A program made the translations under genes and the position numbers. A stretch of DNA of 5,960 nucleotides from Oscillospiraceae bacterium (GTDB lineage: Bacteria > Bacillota_A > Clostridia > Oscillospirales > Oscillospiraceae), in assembly GCA_017550765.1 (NCBI GenBank), contig JAFZOC010000045.1, positions 1 to 5,960 of the forward strand, read 5' to 3'. Positions 1-5,333 of this stretch are shown piece by piece. Under the pieces are notes generated by a model. That model was not told where the DNA came from and searched no databases. It was given only the letters and a program-made list of their open reading frames with translations. Every line of letters begins with the position of its first letter. The stretch's first letter is position 1.

Positions 1-90
1 ACTTGCGATAAAACCTCCTTGTATCCTGTGATGCGGTCGGCAAACCCACATCACTCTATACTTGGGGGTTTTATTTGCCAAGGCTTTTTT
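1..90 (+). ncRNA. Long irregular hairpin plus T6: 3' end of an unidentified structured RNA or large terminator
   Basis: Seen: positions 8-18 pair with 64-74 over 11 bp with one G-U pair. Positions 21-24 pair with 58-61, 28-33 with 49-54, and 35-36 with 46-47, separated by small symmetric internal loops. The flanks also pair: 2-6 with 77-82, leaving C79 bulged. Immediately after lies a run of six T (85-90). The outer stem probably continues to the left of the window. A rod-like fold ending in a T-run suits the 3' end of a small RNA on the plus strand, or an oversized intrinsic terminator of a gene to the left. I do not recognise the family. The SRP RNA apical motif, the T-box motif and tRNA features are absent. 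A 6S-type RNA is possible but unproven. Confidence 0.45.
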
Positions 91-95
91 ATCCA

Positions 96-114
96 CCCCT
101 GGTAGAACCAGGGG
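96..114. other. Small perfect hairpin, 7-bp stem
   Basis: CCCCTGG (96-102) and CCAGGGG (108-114) pair perfectly around a 5-nt TAGAA loop. The plus strand continues with ATTAAT rather than a T-run, so it is not a classical terminator. It sits six bases after the T6 of the left-edge hairpin and may be part of the same RNA or a back-up stop. Function unknown. Confidence 0.4.
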
Positions 115-138
115 ATTAATCAAGCTAAAGCGCCATGA

Positions 139-173
139 AAAGGGCGTCTCCGGGATCCCCCGGAGCGCCCTTT
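139..173. terminator. Bidirectional-type terminator hairpin
   Basis: Positions 139-154 pair with 159-173 over 15 bp with a single bulged T (147) and the 4-nt loop ATCC. The stem starts AAAGGGCG and ends CGCCCTTT, so there is a short T-run on either strand: three T on plus and four on minus. The composition matches the other GGGCGC-type terminators of this window. It probably stops transcription entering from the left, ahead of the promoter of the CapA-like gene. Confidence 0.6.
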
Positions 174-316
174 CGCTATCCGTCGCTCCTCTTCGCCGCC
201 CGTATCTGGTAAGCCCCGAGCGGATCGCGCGCATTGGCCGACAGGGGCCTCTTCCCTCGCGGCAGTGACCGCCGGCGCTCATTAAGATGCAGGATCTGCA
301 CGCGTTCTTCTTCATC
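174..316. other. Non-coding gap, nothing recognised
   Basis: This stretch lies between the terminator hairpin and the promoter of the CapA-like gene. It is GC-rich and contains short open frames on both strands, but none has a ribosome binding site with recognisable protein content. No tRNA, riboswitch or repeat was seen. A weak AAGATG/CATCTT inverted pair overlaps its right end and is not convincing. Confidence 0.4.
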
Positions 317-345
317 TTGCATTTTTCCCCGATCGGGAGTATAAT
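317..345 (+). promoter_or_regulatory. Sigma-A type promoter of the CapA-like gene
   Basis: A perfect -10 box TATAAT (340-345) is preceded at 17 bp by TTGCAT (317-322), a partial match to TTGACA. Transcription would start near 352, leaving a leader of about 35 nt. That leader contains the ribosome binding site GAGGT (375-379), 7 nt before the ATG at 387. Confidence 0.65.
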
Positions 346-386
346 GTCCCAGTTCCTGACCCAACTCTACATCTGAGGTAGTTCTC

Positions 387-1577
387 ATGAAGATCCGCTT
401 TCCCCAGATCTTTTCCCTGGTCTGTCTGCTCGTGCTGGCGATCCTGATCGGTCTGCGCGCCAAACAGAACCGGGTCGATTTCCCCGTAGAGCTCTACGGC
501 AAGAGCTCCGTTGCCGCTGTGGCCAAGAGCCAGCCGCCGGAGCAGGACCCGGAGCCCACGCCCGAGCCCACGCCCGCTTTCGAGGAGCGCAGCTTCGTCC
601 TCTCCATCGTGGGCGACTGCACCCTGGCCTCCCCGCAGTTCATCGACCCCACCGAGGGACGCTCCATCGAATATCACATCAAGCAGGACTATGCTCTGCC
701 TTTCTCCAACACAGTGGGATACTTCCTCGACGACGACCTGACTCTGGCGAACCTGGAGTGCGTCCTGTGCGACAAGAAGCTCTTCTCCTACGAGCAGTTC
801 TCCTTCCGCGCCCCCACAGCCTACGCCCAGATCATGCTGGAGGGCGGCGTGGACTTCGTCACCACCGCCAACAACCACATCGAGGACTTCGGCGAACAGG
901 GCTACGAGTCGACCTATGAGACGCTGGAGAGCTACGGACTGCCCTACGGCAAGAACGGAGAGACATCGCTCTTCACCACGGAGAGCGGGCTCACCGTGGG
1001 CATCTACTGCTGTACGGGCACGTATCGATCCGGCTTCCTGGAGATCGATCCCGAGCCCGCTGTGGCCGCCGTGCGGCAGCTGCGGGAGGACGGTGCGGAG
1101 TACGTCATCTGCGCCTTCCACTGGGGCAAGGAGCTGGTCTATTCCCCCAGAGACGACCAGGTGGAGCTGGCCCACGCCTGCATCGACGCCGGTGCGGACC
1201 TCATCTACGGCTCCCACTCCCACTGTCTGCAGCCGATCGAGCAGTACCACGGCGGCGTCATCCTATACAGCATGGGCAACTGGGTCTTCGGCGGCAGCAC
1301 CGCTCCCACCGACAAGGATACCGCGATCGTCCAGCTGCAGGTGGAGCGTCGGGCAGACGGCAGCATCGTCACCACCGACTGCAGCATCATCCCCTGCTGT
1401 GTGTCCAGCCGACCGGTGAAGGACGGCTATTCCGGCGACAACTACAACGACTACATCCCCACCCCCTACACCGAGGGGAGCGAGGCCTGGCAGCGGACCA
1501 TGGACAAGCTGGGCGGCGAGTTCCACGCCGATGTGGAAGGCCGCGACTACTCCGACGTCTACGCCCAGTACGGCTGA
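387..1577 (+). CDS. CapA family (PGA_cap) membrane-anchored metallophosphatase-fold protein
   Basis: The product has 396 residues. An N-terminal hydrophobic segment (about residues 8-23) after a KIR start looks like an uncleaved signal anchor. It is followed by a Pro/Glu-rich linker with a DPEPTPEPTP repeat (about 48-64), then a catalytic-type domain from about residue 68. Motifs of the CapA/PGA_cap fold are visible in order: VGD (75-77), ANLEC (121-125), TANNH (160-164), FHWG (244-247), GSHSH (275-279) and YSMGNW (294-299). These supply the His/Asp/Asn metal-ligand positions of calcineurin-like enzymes. In Bacillus, CapA takes part in poly-gamma-glutamate capsule production or export, but the family is broad and often encoded alone. 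No capB or capC neighbour is present, so a role in capsule is not implied. It is likely anchored facing outward and acts at the cell envelope; its substrate is unknown. The start is set by GAGGT 7 nt upstream. It is transcribed alone and ends at a strong terminator. Confidence 0.9.
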   Translation: MKIRFPQIFSLVCLLVLAILIGLRAKQNRVDFPVELYGKSSVAAVAKSQPPEQDPEPTPEPTPAFEERSFVLSIVGDCTLASPQFIDPTEGRSIEYHIKQDYALPFSNTVGYFLDDDLTLANLECVLCDKKLFSYEQFSFRAPTAYAQIMLEGGVDFVTTANNHIEDFGEQGYESTYETLESYGLPYGKNGETSLFTTESGLTVGIYCCTGTYRSGFLEIDPEPAVAAVRQLREDGAEYVICAFHWGKELVYSPRDDQVELAHACIDAGADLIYGSHSHCLQPIEQYHGGVILYSMGNWVFGGSTAPTDKDTAIVQLQVERRADGSIVTTDCSIIPCCVSSRPVKDGYSGDNYNDYIPTPYTEGSEAWQRTMDKLGGEFHADVEGRDYSDVYAQYG

Positions 1578-1599
1578 TGTGGCCCGGACCGATATGCGC

Positions 1600-1643
1600 G
1601 CAAATAAGGACAGCGCCCCATATGGGGCGCTGTCCTTATTTGC
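1600..1643. terminator. Perfect 44-nt palindrome, bidirectional terminator between convergent genes
   Basis: Positions 1600-1621 are the exact reverse complement of 1622-1643, giving a 22-bp perfect inverted repeat centred on CATATG. Each arm carries AATAAGGACAGCGCCCC, so either strand reads a GC-rich stem followed by TCCTTATTT. It lies 22 nt after the stop of the CapA-like gene and 22 nt after the stop of tatD on the other strand. That is the expected place for a shared Rho-independent terminator. Confidence 0.85.
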
Positions 1644-1665
1644 AGGCGATGTACAAGAGCCCAGG

Positions 1666-2427
1666 TCACACGATGCCGAAGAGGCGCCTGCCGTTGTCCC
1701 AGGTGACCTGCTCCACCTCTTCCGGCGTCAGGCCCTTGACCTCGGCGATCTTGTCGATCACGAAACGCAGGTTTCGGGAGTCGTTGCGCTTGCCCCGCAT
1801 TGGCACCGGGCTGAGATAGGGGCTGTCCGTCTCGATCAGGATCCGGTCCGCGGGGCAGATCTCCAGCACTTCCAGCGCCTTGCGGGCGTTCTTGTAAGTG
1901 ATCGGTCCGTCGAAGCCCAGATACCAGCCGCGTCGGAGCAGTTCCGCCGCCATCTCCGCGCTGCCGGAATAGCAGTGGAAGACCCCCGTGGCCTCCGGGT
2001 AGTCCCGCACGATGTCCAGACAGTCCCCGTGGGCCTCCCGGTCGTGGACGATCACAGGTTTACATAATTCCAGCGCCAGCTCGATCTGCCGGCGGAAGAG
2101 GGCCTTCTGCTCCTCCTTGTGGGAGGCGTCCCAGTAGTAGTCCAGGCCCACCTCGCCGATGGCCACGCACTTGGGATGCCGGGCCAGCTCGCAGATCTCG
2201 GCGTAGGCTTCCAGGTCGACCTTGTCCATGTCCTCCGGGTGGACGCCCACCGCGGCGTAGACGAAGGGATAGCGCTCGGCCAGCTCGATCGCCATGCGGC
2301 TGCTGCGCAGCTCGCAGCCGGGATCCAGGATCAGCCCGACGCCGGCGGCGTGGACGGCCTCCAGGGTCTCATAGCGGTCGGCGTTGAAGGCGCCGGAATC
2401 GTAATGGGCGTGGGTATCGAAGATCAT
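1666..2427 (-). CDS. tatD: TatD family metal-dependent hydrolase (DNase/exonuclease)
   Basis: The product has 253 residues, about the usual length of the family. It is a TIM-barrel amidohydrolase-type protein with all the expected motifs: DTHAH near the start (D4, H6, H8), GVHPED (61-66), GEVGLDYYW (91-99, metal-bridging E92), VIVHDREAH (125-133, H128), FHCYSGS (150-156, H151) and ETDSPYLSP (199-207, catalytic D201). Known members are cytoplasmic divalent-metal-dependent 3'-5' exonucleases or DNases linked to DNA repair and nucleic-acid turnover; some act on D-tyrosyl-tRNA or other substrates. Despite the name, it is not part of the Tat translocon here. The ATG at 2427 is chosen because AGAGGTGAG lies just upstream on the minus strand and a good promoter ends close to it. 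An in-frame ATG at 2490 would lie upstream of that promoter. It is transcribed alone, convergent with the CapA-like gene. Confidence 0.95.
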   Translation of the reverse strand: MIFDTHAHYDSGAFNADRYETLEAVHAAGVGLILDPGCELRSSRMAIELAERYPFVYAAVGVHPEDMDKVDLEAYAEICELARHPKCVAIGEVGLDYYWDASHKEEQKALFRRQIELALELCKPVIVHDREAHGDCLDIVRDYPEATGVFHCYSGSAEMAAELLRRGWYLGFDGPITYKNARKALEVLEICPADRILIETDSPYLSPVPMRGKRNDSRNLRFVIDKIAEVKGLTPEEVEQVTWDNGRRLFGIV

Positions 2428-2446
2428 GCTCTCACCTCTCAAAGGC

Positions 2447-2475
2447 ATGGTATCACGAAGGCGCGGCCCTGGCAA
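2447..2475 (-). promoter_or_regulatory. Promoter of tatD (extended -10)
   Basis: On the minus strand, TTGCCA (2475-2470) is followed after 17 bp by TACCAT (2452-2447), preceded by TGA as in an extended -10. Transcription would start near 2440, only about 13 nt before the ATG at 2427, with the ribosome binding site AGAGGTGAG in that short leader. This supports the shorter TatD start. A perfect TTGACA (2490-2485) lies further upstream but has no -10 at the right distance. Confidence 0.6.
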
Positions 2476-2483
2476 GGAAAAAC

Positions 2484-2512
2484 TTGTCAAAGGCAGAGAA
2501 AGCTGGTATGAT
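2484..2512 (+). promoter_or_regulatory. Strong sigma-A promoter of the lipoprotein gene (extended -10)
   Basis: TTGTCA (2484-2489), a 17-bp spacer and TATGAT (2507-2512) with an upstream TGG (extended -10) form a near-consensus promoter. The start would be near 2519, with GAGGA (2545-2549) 6 nt before the ATG at 2556. It is divergent from the tatD promoter; the two -35 boxes are 8 bp apart. Confidence 0.75.
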
Positions 2513-2555
2513 AGAATTATAAAATGGACAGATATCCAAACAATGAGGATCGGAT

Positions 2556-3623
2556 ATGAAACGATGGATCGCGCTGCTGCTGGCGCTGGGGATGCTGCTG
2601 TCCCTCTGCGCCTGCGGGGAAACGGAGGAGGCCAAGCCCGTGGAGCAGCCGGAGGAGACGCCCTCTCCCGCTGCGCTGGTGGAGCAGCAGATCGGCGCCC
2701 TGGGCGTCATCGGCCTGGACAGCAAGGACGCCGTCGAGGCGGCGGAGGCGGCCTGGGCGGCCCTCAGCCCCGCCGAGCAGGCAGAGGTACACAACTACGC
2801 CGTCCTTCAGGCGGCCCGGCTGGTCTATGACGACGCCGCGGCAAAGCAGGCCGAAGCGGACGCTGAGGCGGCCTATGCTGCGGCCATGGAGCCCTTTGTG
2901 GGGACTTGGGTAGTGGAGTGTCCGGGCTATGATCAAAGCTTCGACCTCCGCGCGGACGGGACCTATCTCTATAATGCATATACCGCCTCTTGGTCGGCTG
3001 ACCCTGCAAGCGGGTCCCTCAATATAGACGGCTATCGCTGGATCGTTTTTGAAGAGGACGGTTTTTCCAAAATTCGCCCTGATGGCGAAACAGAATCTCA
3101 CGCTTGTGTTCTGGAACAAGACTTGATCGCTGCGCGTGAATGCAAATATGTCTCTGTCGAACTGACTGCGGAAAACGCCAGAAATTACTTTTCATCCGAT
3201 CCGATCCTGGTAGGATATAAATGCGATGATTGGGGTAACGTTATAGATCCAACTCCATATTACTTCTACGTCAGCCCCGACTATGAGCTGGGACTCGTAT
3301 GGGTCACAAGTCAGGATGCGGGCTTGCAGTTTAACGGGAGCGGTGTAGGTTGGACCGCAGCCGGCGGGCAACTATCTTGTCCCGGAGGTTTTCATTGGGG
3401 ACGCGTTTCTCTGACCGGAAATGTCAAAGGCACTTTTTGGTACACCAAGGCATCATATGTACTTGACAACAAACTACAGTATTCATCCAACTCCTGGAAT
3501 CGAGTTTTGATCCTGACAAGCGGTGAAGTATTTGTATCAAAAAGCGATGTGTACGGCAAAAACTACAGGCTAGAGAATGGTTATGATGATCTGACTGCCT
3601 TCTACGAAGACCACAAGTACTGA
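2556..3623 (+). CDS. Putative secreted lipoprotein with helical repeat-type and lipocalin-like regions; possible mosaic gene
   Basis: The product has 355 residues. Residues 1-20 form a lipoprotein signal (KRW, hydrophobic core, lipobox L17-C-A-C20), so the mature protein would be lipid-anchored at Cys20 outside the membrane. A Pro/Glu-rich tether (about 22-38) follows. Residues about 42-92 match the helical pattern common in clostridial surface proteins (GLDSKDAVEAAEAAW...LSPAEQAEVHNY), resembling FIVAR-like modules. An Ala-rich helix runs to about 111. Then GTW...DGTYLYN (116-140) looks like the start of a lipocalin-like beta domain. The remaining 200 or so residues are rich in aromatic and beta-type residues, and I do not recognise them. 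My GC counts per 60 bases are 43 at 2581 and 46 at 2701, but 27 at 3061 and 25 at 3181, so the 3' part differs in origin or constraint. Function unknown; ligand or cell-wall binding is a guess. It has its own promoter and a GAGGA ribosome binding site. Confidence 0.85.
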   Translation: MKRWIALLLALGMLLSLCACGETEEAKPVEQPEETPSPAALVEQQIGALGVIGLDSKDAVEAAEAAWAALSPAEQAEVHNYAVLQAARLVYDDAAAKQAEADAEAAYAAAMEPFVGTWVVECPGYDQSFDLRADGTYLYNAYTASWSADPASGSLNIDGYRWIVFEEDGFSKIRPDGETESHACVLEQDLIAARECKYVSVELTAENARNYFSSDPILVGYKCDDWGNVIDPTPYYFYVSPDYELGLVWVTSQDAGLQFNGSGVGWTAAGGQLSCPGGFHWGRVSLTGNVKGTFWYTKASYVLDNKLQYSSNSWNRVLILTSGEVFVSKSDVYGKNYRLENGYDDLTAFYEDHKY

Positions 3624-3703
3624 CACCACTCCACAGTAATACCCGTGATCTACAGCAATACCCTTTATTCTCGTTGCAACTTGTTCCAAGAATGAATGAC
3701 AAA

Positions 3704-3731
3704 AGAAGGGCGCCCTGTCGGGCGCCCTTCT
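3704..3731. terminator. Terminator hairpin between lipoprotein gene and hsp20
   Basis: A perfect 12-bp stem (3704-3715 with 3720-3731) carries AGAAGGGCGCCC and a 4-nt TGTC loop. On the minus strand it is followed by TTTT, a proper Rho-independent tail for hsp20, whose stop lies about 26 nt away. On the plus strand the tail is weaker (TCTCAG), but the hairpin may also stop the lipoprotein transcript 80 nt after its stop. Positions 3624-3703 contain nothing else recognisable. Confidence 0.8.
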
Positions 3732-3756
3732 CAGATCTCAAAACTCCGGCCTGCGC

Positions 3757-4182
3757 TCACTGGATCTCCAGCTTCCTGCAGGCGGGCTTGACTTCGACCT
3801 TCTTGGGCAGGGTCAGGGTCAGGATGCCGTCCTGATAGGCCGCCTGGATCTTGTCCACTTCGATGCCGGAGACGTCGAAGCTGCGGCGGAAGGTGCCTAA
3901 GATAAGCTCGCGCTTGACGTAGTTGACGTTCTTGTCGTCCTTGGTCTGCTTGCGCTCCACGCTGATGGTCAGGCAGTCGTCCTCCACGTCGATGTGGATG
4001 TCCTCCTTCTTGAAGCCGGGCAGTTCCGCCTCCAGCTTGTAGGCCTCACCGTTATCGCTGACGTCGGTGCGGAAGCCCAGGACCGGGTGCTGCTCGTTGA
4101 AGAAGTTGCGCTGCATCTCGTCGAAGGCGCGGAACGGGTCGTACACGGAAACGTGACGGGTGAACGGAATGAGTTCGAACAT
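3757..4182 (-). CDS. hsp20: Small heat shock protein, Hsp20/alpha-crystallin family
   Basis: The product has 141 residues, a typical length for a bacterial small heat-shock protein. A short N-terminal arm (1-35, with DPFRAFDEMQRNFF) precedes the alpha-crystallin domain (about 36-128). Visible family features are LPGFKKEDIHIDVEDDCLTI (54-73), GTFRRSFDV (96-104) and the signature A114-AYQD-G119-IL with LPK (125-127). The C-terminal LEI (138-140) fits the I/L-x-I anchor that docks into neighbouring subunits. The protein forms cytoplasmic oligomers and holds unfolding proteins in a refoldable state without ATP, passing them to DnaK or GroEL. The start is supported by GGAGGG 7 nt before the ATG. 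A perfect CIRCE element lies about 135 nt upstream, so repression by HrcA is predicted. It is transcribed alone. Confidence 0.96.
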   Translation of the reverse strand: MFELIPFTRHVSVYDPFRAFDEMQRNFFNEQHPVLGFRTDVSDNGEAYKLEAELPGFKKEDIHIDVEDDCLTISVERKQTKDDKNVNYVKRELILGTFRRSFDVSGIEVDKIQAAYQDGILTLTLPKKVEVKPACRKLEIQ

Positions 4183-4266
4183 GATCTATCCCTCCATAAA
4201 TATATTATCAACCGATCCATTCTCGACGAAGCGTTCATTTCTTTCGTTTCATCGTGTATATAAGAT

Positions 4267-4296
4267 AGCATACATTTTTGAACGAATATAGCACAA
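4267..4296 (-). promoter_or_regulatory. Candidate hsp20 promoter in the AT-rich leader
   Basis: On the minus strand, TTGTGC (4296-4291) and TATGCT (4272-4267) are spaced 18 bp apart in very AT-rich DNA (16 of 60 bases G/C in 4261-4320). This would place CIRCE about 20 bp upstream of the -35 box. An alternative, AGGACA (4356-4351) with GATATT (4333-4328) at 17 bp, overlaps CIRCE and better explains repression, but its boxes are weaker. The sequence alone cannot decide between them. Confidence 0.35.
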
Positions 4297-4317
4297 TATA
4301 TGAACAGGATGTGAATT

Positions 4318-4344
4318 TTAGCACTCCAATATCCTGAGTGCTAA
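4318..4344. promoter_or_regulatory. CIRCE operator (HrcA binding site), perfect match
   Basis: TTAGCACTC (4318-4326), a 9-nt spacer and GAGTGCTAA (4336-4344) reproduce the CIRCE consensus without a mismatch. HrcA binds this inverted repeat and represses class I heat-shock genes, classically groESL and the hrcA-dnaK operon. The only gene facing away from it within reach is hsp20 on the minus strand; no plus-strand gene follows. It therefore most likely places hsp20 in the HrcA regulon. Confidence 0.95.
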
Positions 4345-4383
4345 CATCCATGTCCTGTATGGAGGGCCGGAGGGGCCATGTCC

Positions 4384-4500
4384 CTGACGCCTGGCCTTCG
4401 GGGCGGGGACCGCGTCGTCGTGGCCGGGCCCCTGACGCGATGGCCGGGTCTCGGACGCTTGGCCAGACTCCGTACGCGATGGCGGGATCTCGGACAGCGG
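4384..4500. repeat. Degenerate GC-rich tandem repeats
   Basis: The clearest pair is 4435-4456 and 4474-4495, identical at 20 of 22 positions with a 39-bp period (core ACGCGATGGC and TCTCGGAC). Weaker half-units of about 20 bp are ACGCTTGGCC (from 4455) and ACGCCTGGCC (from 4387). They fill most of the gap between the permease stop and CIRCE. I see no hairpin with a T-run here that would terminate the transporter operon, and no credible gene. Function unknown; possibly slipped or decaying sequence. Confidence 0.5.
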
Positions 4501-4526
4501 GTCGGAGGCCGGCCCGCCGGGCTGCC

Positions 4527-5333
4527 TTATCTCTTCCCGATCAGGCAGCAGACGGCAAAGCACAGCAGATCCGCGGCCACGATCGTGGCGCCGGTGGGGG
4601 TCTCCAGAAAATAGGAGACGACGACGCCCAGGACAAAGCAGCCCACGGAGATGCAGGCCGCGGAGACCGTCACCCGCTTGAAGCTGGCGCAGACGCGCAT
4701 GGCCGAGAGGGCCGGGAAGATGATCAGGCTGGAGATCAGCAGCGCGCCCATCATCCGCATGCCCAGGACCACGGTCACCGCCGTGAGCACCGCCAGCAGC
4801 ATGTTGTAACGCTGCGCCGGGGTGCCGGTGGCCTTGGCGAAAGTCTCGTCGAAGGTCACAGCGAAGAGCCGGGGGTAGTACAGCACGAAGAGGGCCAGCA
4901 CCGCCGCCGACAGGATCGCGCTGAGCACCGCGTCGCTGCGGCTCAGGGAGAGGATGCTGCCGAACATGTAGCTGGAGACCTCGGTGTTCATGCCGGTGGT
5001 CACCGACACACAGATCACGCCGATGGCCAGGGCGGACGAGGAGATGATCGCGATCATGGCGTCGCCCTTGATCTTGCTGTTCTGGCTGAGGCGCAGGAGC
5101 AGGATCGCCGTGGCCACCACCACGGGCACAGCCACCAGCAGCGGAGCCACATGCAGGGCCGAGGCGATCGCCAAGGCGCCGAAGCCCACATGGCTCAGGC
5201 CGTCGCCGATCATGGAATAGCGCTTGAGCACCAGGGACACGCCCAGGAGCGCCGCGCACAGGCTCACCAGGCTCCCCACCAGCAGCGCCCGCTGGATGAA
5301 ATGGAAGGAGAACATATGTATGAACTCGTTCAT
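4527..5333 (-). CDS. znuB: Metal ABC transporter permease, ABC-3 family (ZnuB/MntB-like)
   Basis: The product has 268 residues, the usual family length, and is an inner-membrane protein. Several strongly hydrophobic segments are visible, beginning at about 16-36 and 50-80 and continuing to the C-terminus. The conserved MIGDGLSHVGFGALAIA stretch (41-57) and the GMRMMGALLISSLIIFPALSAMR region are diagnostic of the ABC-3 zinc/manganese/iron permeases. It forms the channel through which metal delivered by an extracellular binding protein enters the cell, powered by the adjacent ATPase. Its start overlaps the ATPase stop as ATGA (5330-5333), with GGAGGG 8-9 nt upstream, so the two are translationally coupled. 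The binding protein and any Zur or MntR operator must lie beyond the right edge. Zinc is favoured by general similarity, but manganese or iron cannot be excluded. Confidence 0.93.
   Translation of the reverse strand: MNEFIHMFSFHFIQRALLVGSLVSLCAALLGVSLVLKRYSMIGDGLSHVGFGALAIASALHVAPLLVAVPVVVATAILLLRLSQNSKIKGDAMIAIISSSALAIGVICVSVTTGMNTEVSSYMFGSILSLSRSDAVLSAILSAAVLALFVLYYPRLFAVTFDETFAKATGTPAQRYNMLLAVLTAVTVVLGMRMMGALLISSLIIFPALSAMRVCASFKRVTVSAACISVGCFVLGVVVSYFLETPTGATIVAADLLCFAVCCLIGKR

Noticed and set aside
312..1250. Long minus-strand open frame of 312 codons opposite the CapA-like gene
   Set aside because: It lies antisense to a gene with clear family motifs, its product is low-complexity Val/Gly/Leu-rich, and it has no plausible ribosome binding site. 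It is a by-product of GC-rich codon use.
2428..2490. 21-residue N-terminal extension of TatD from the ATG at 2490
   Set aside because: TatD proteins start close to the DTHAH motif, the extension would span the predicted promoter, and the ribosome binding site fits the ATG at 2427.
3969..4271. Minus-strand open frame running from the hsp20 leader into hsp20 in another frame
   Set aside because: No good ribosome binding site and most of it is hsp20 out of frame. The Ser/Arg/Thr-rich sequence has no family resemblance.
4378..4614. Plus-strand 78-codon open frame with GGAGGGG just before its ATG, downstream of CIRCE
   Set aside because: The purine-rich stretch is part of the GC-rich repeat block, the product is low-complexity and the frame runs antisense into the permease gene. 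A CIRCE-controlled plus-strand gene is not supported.
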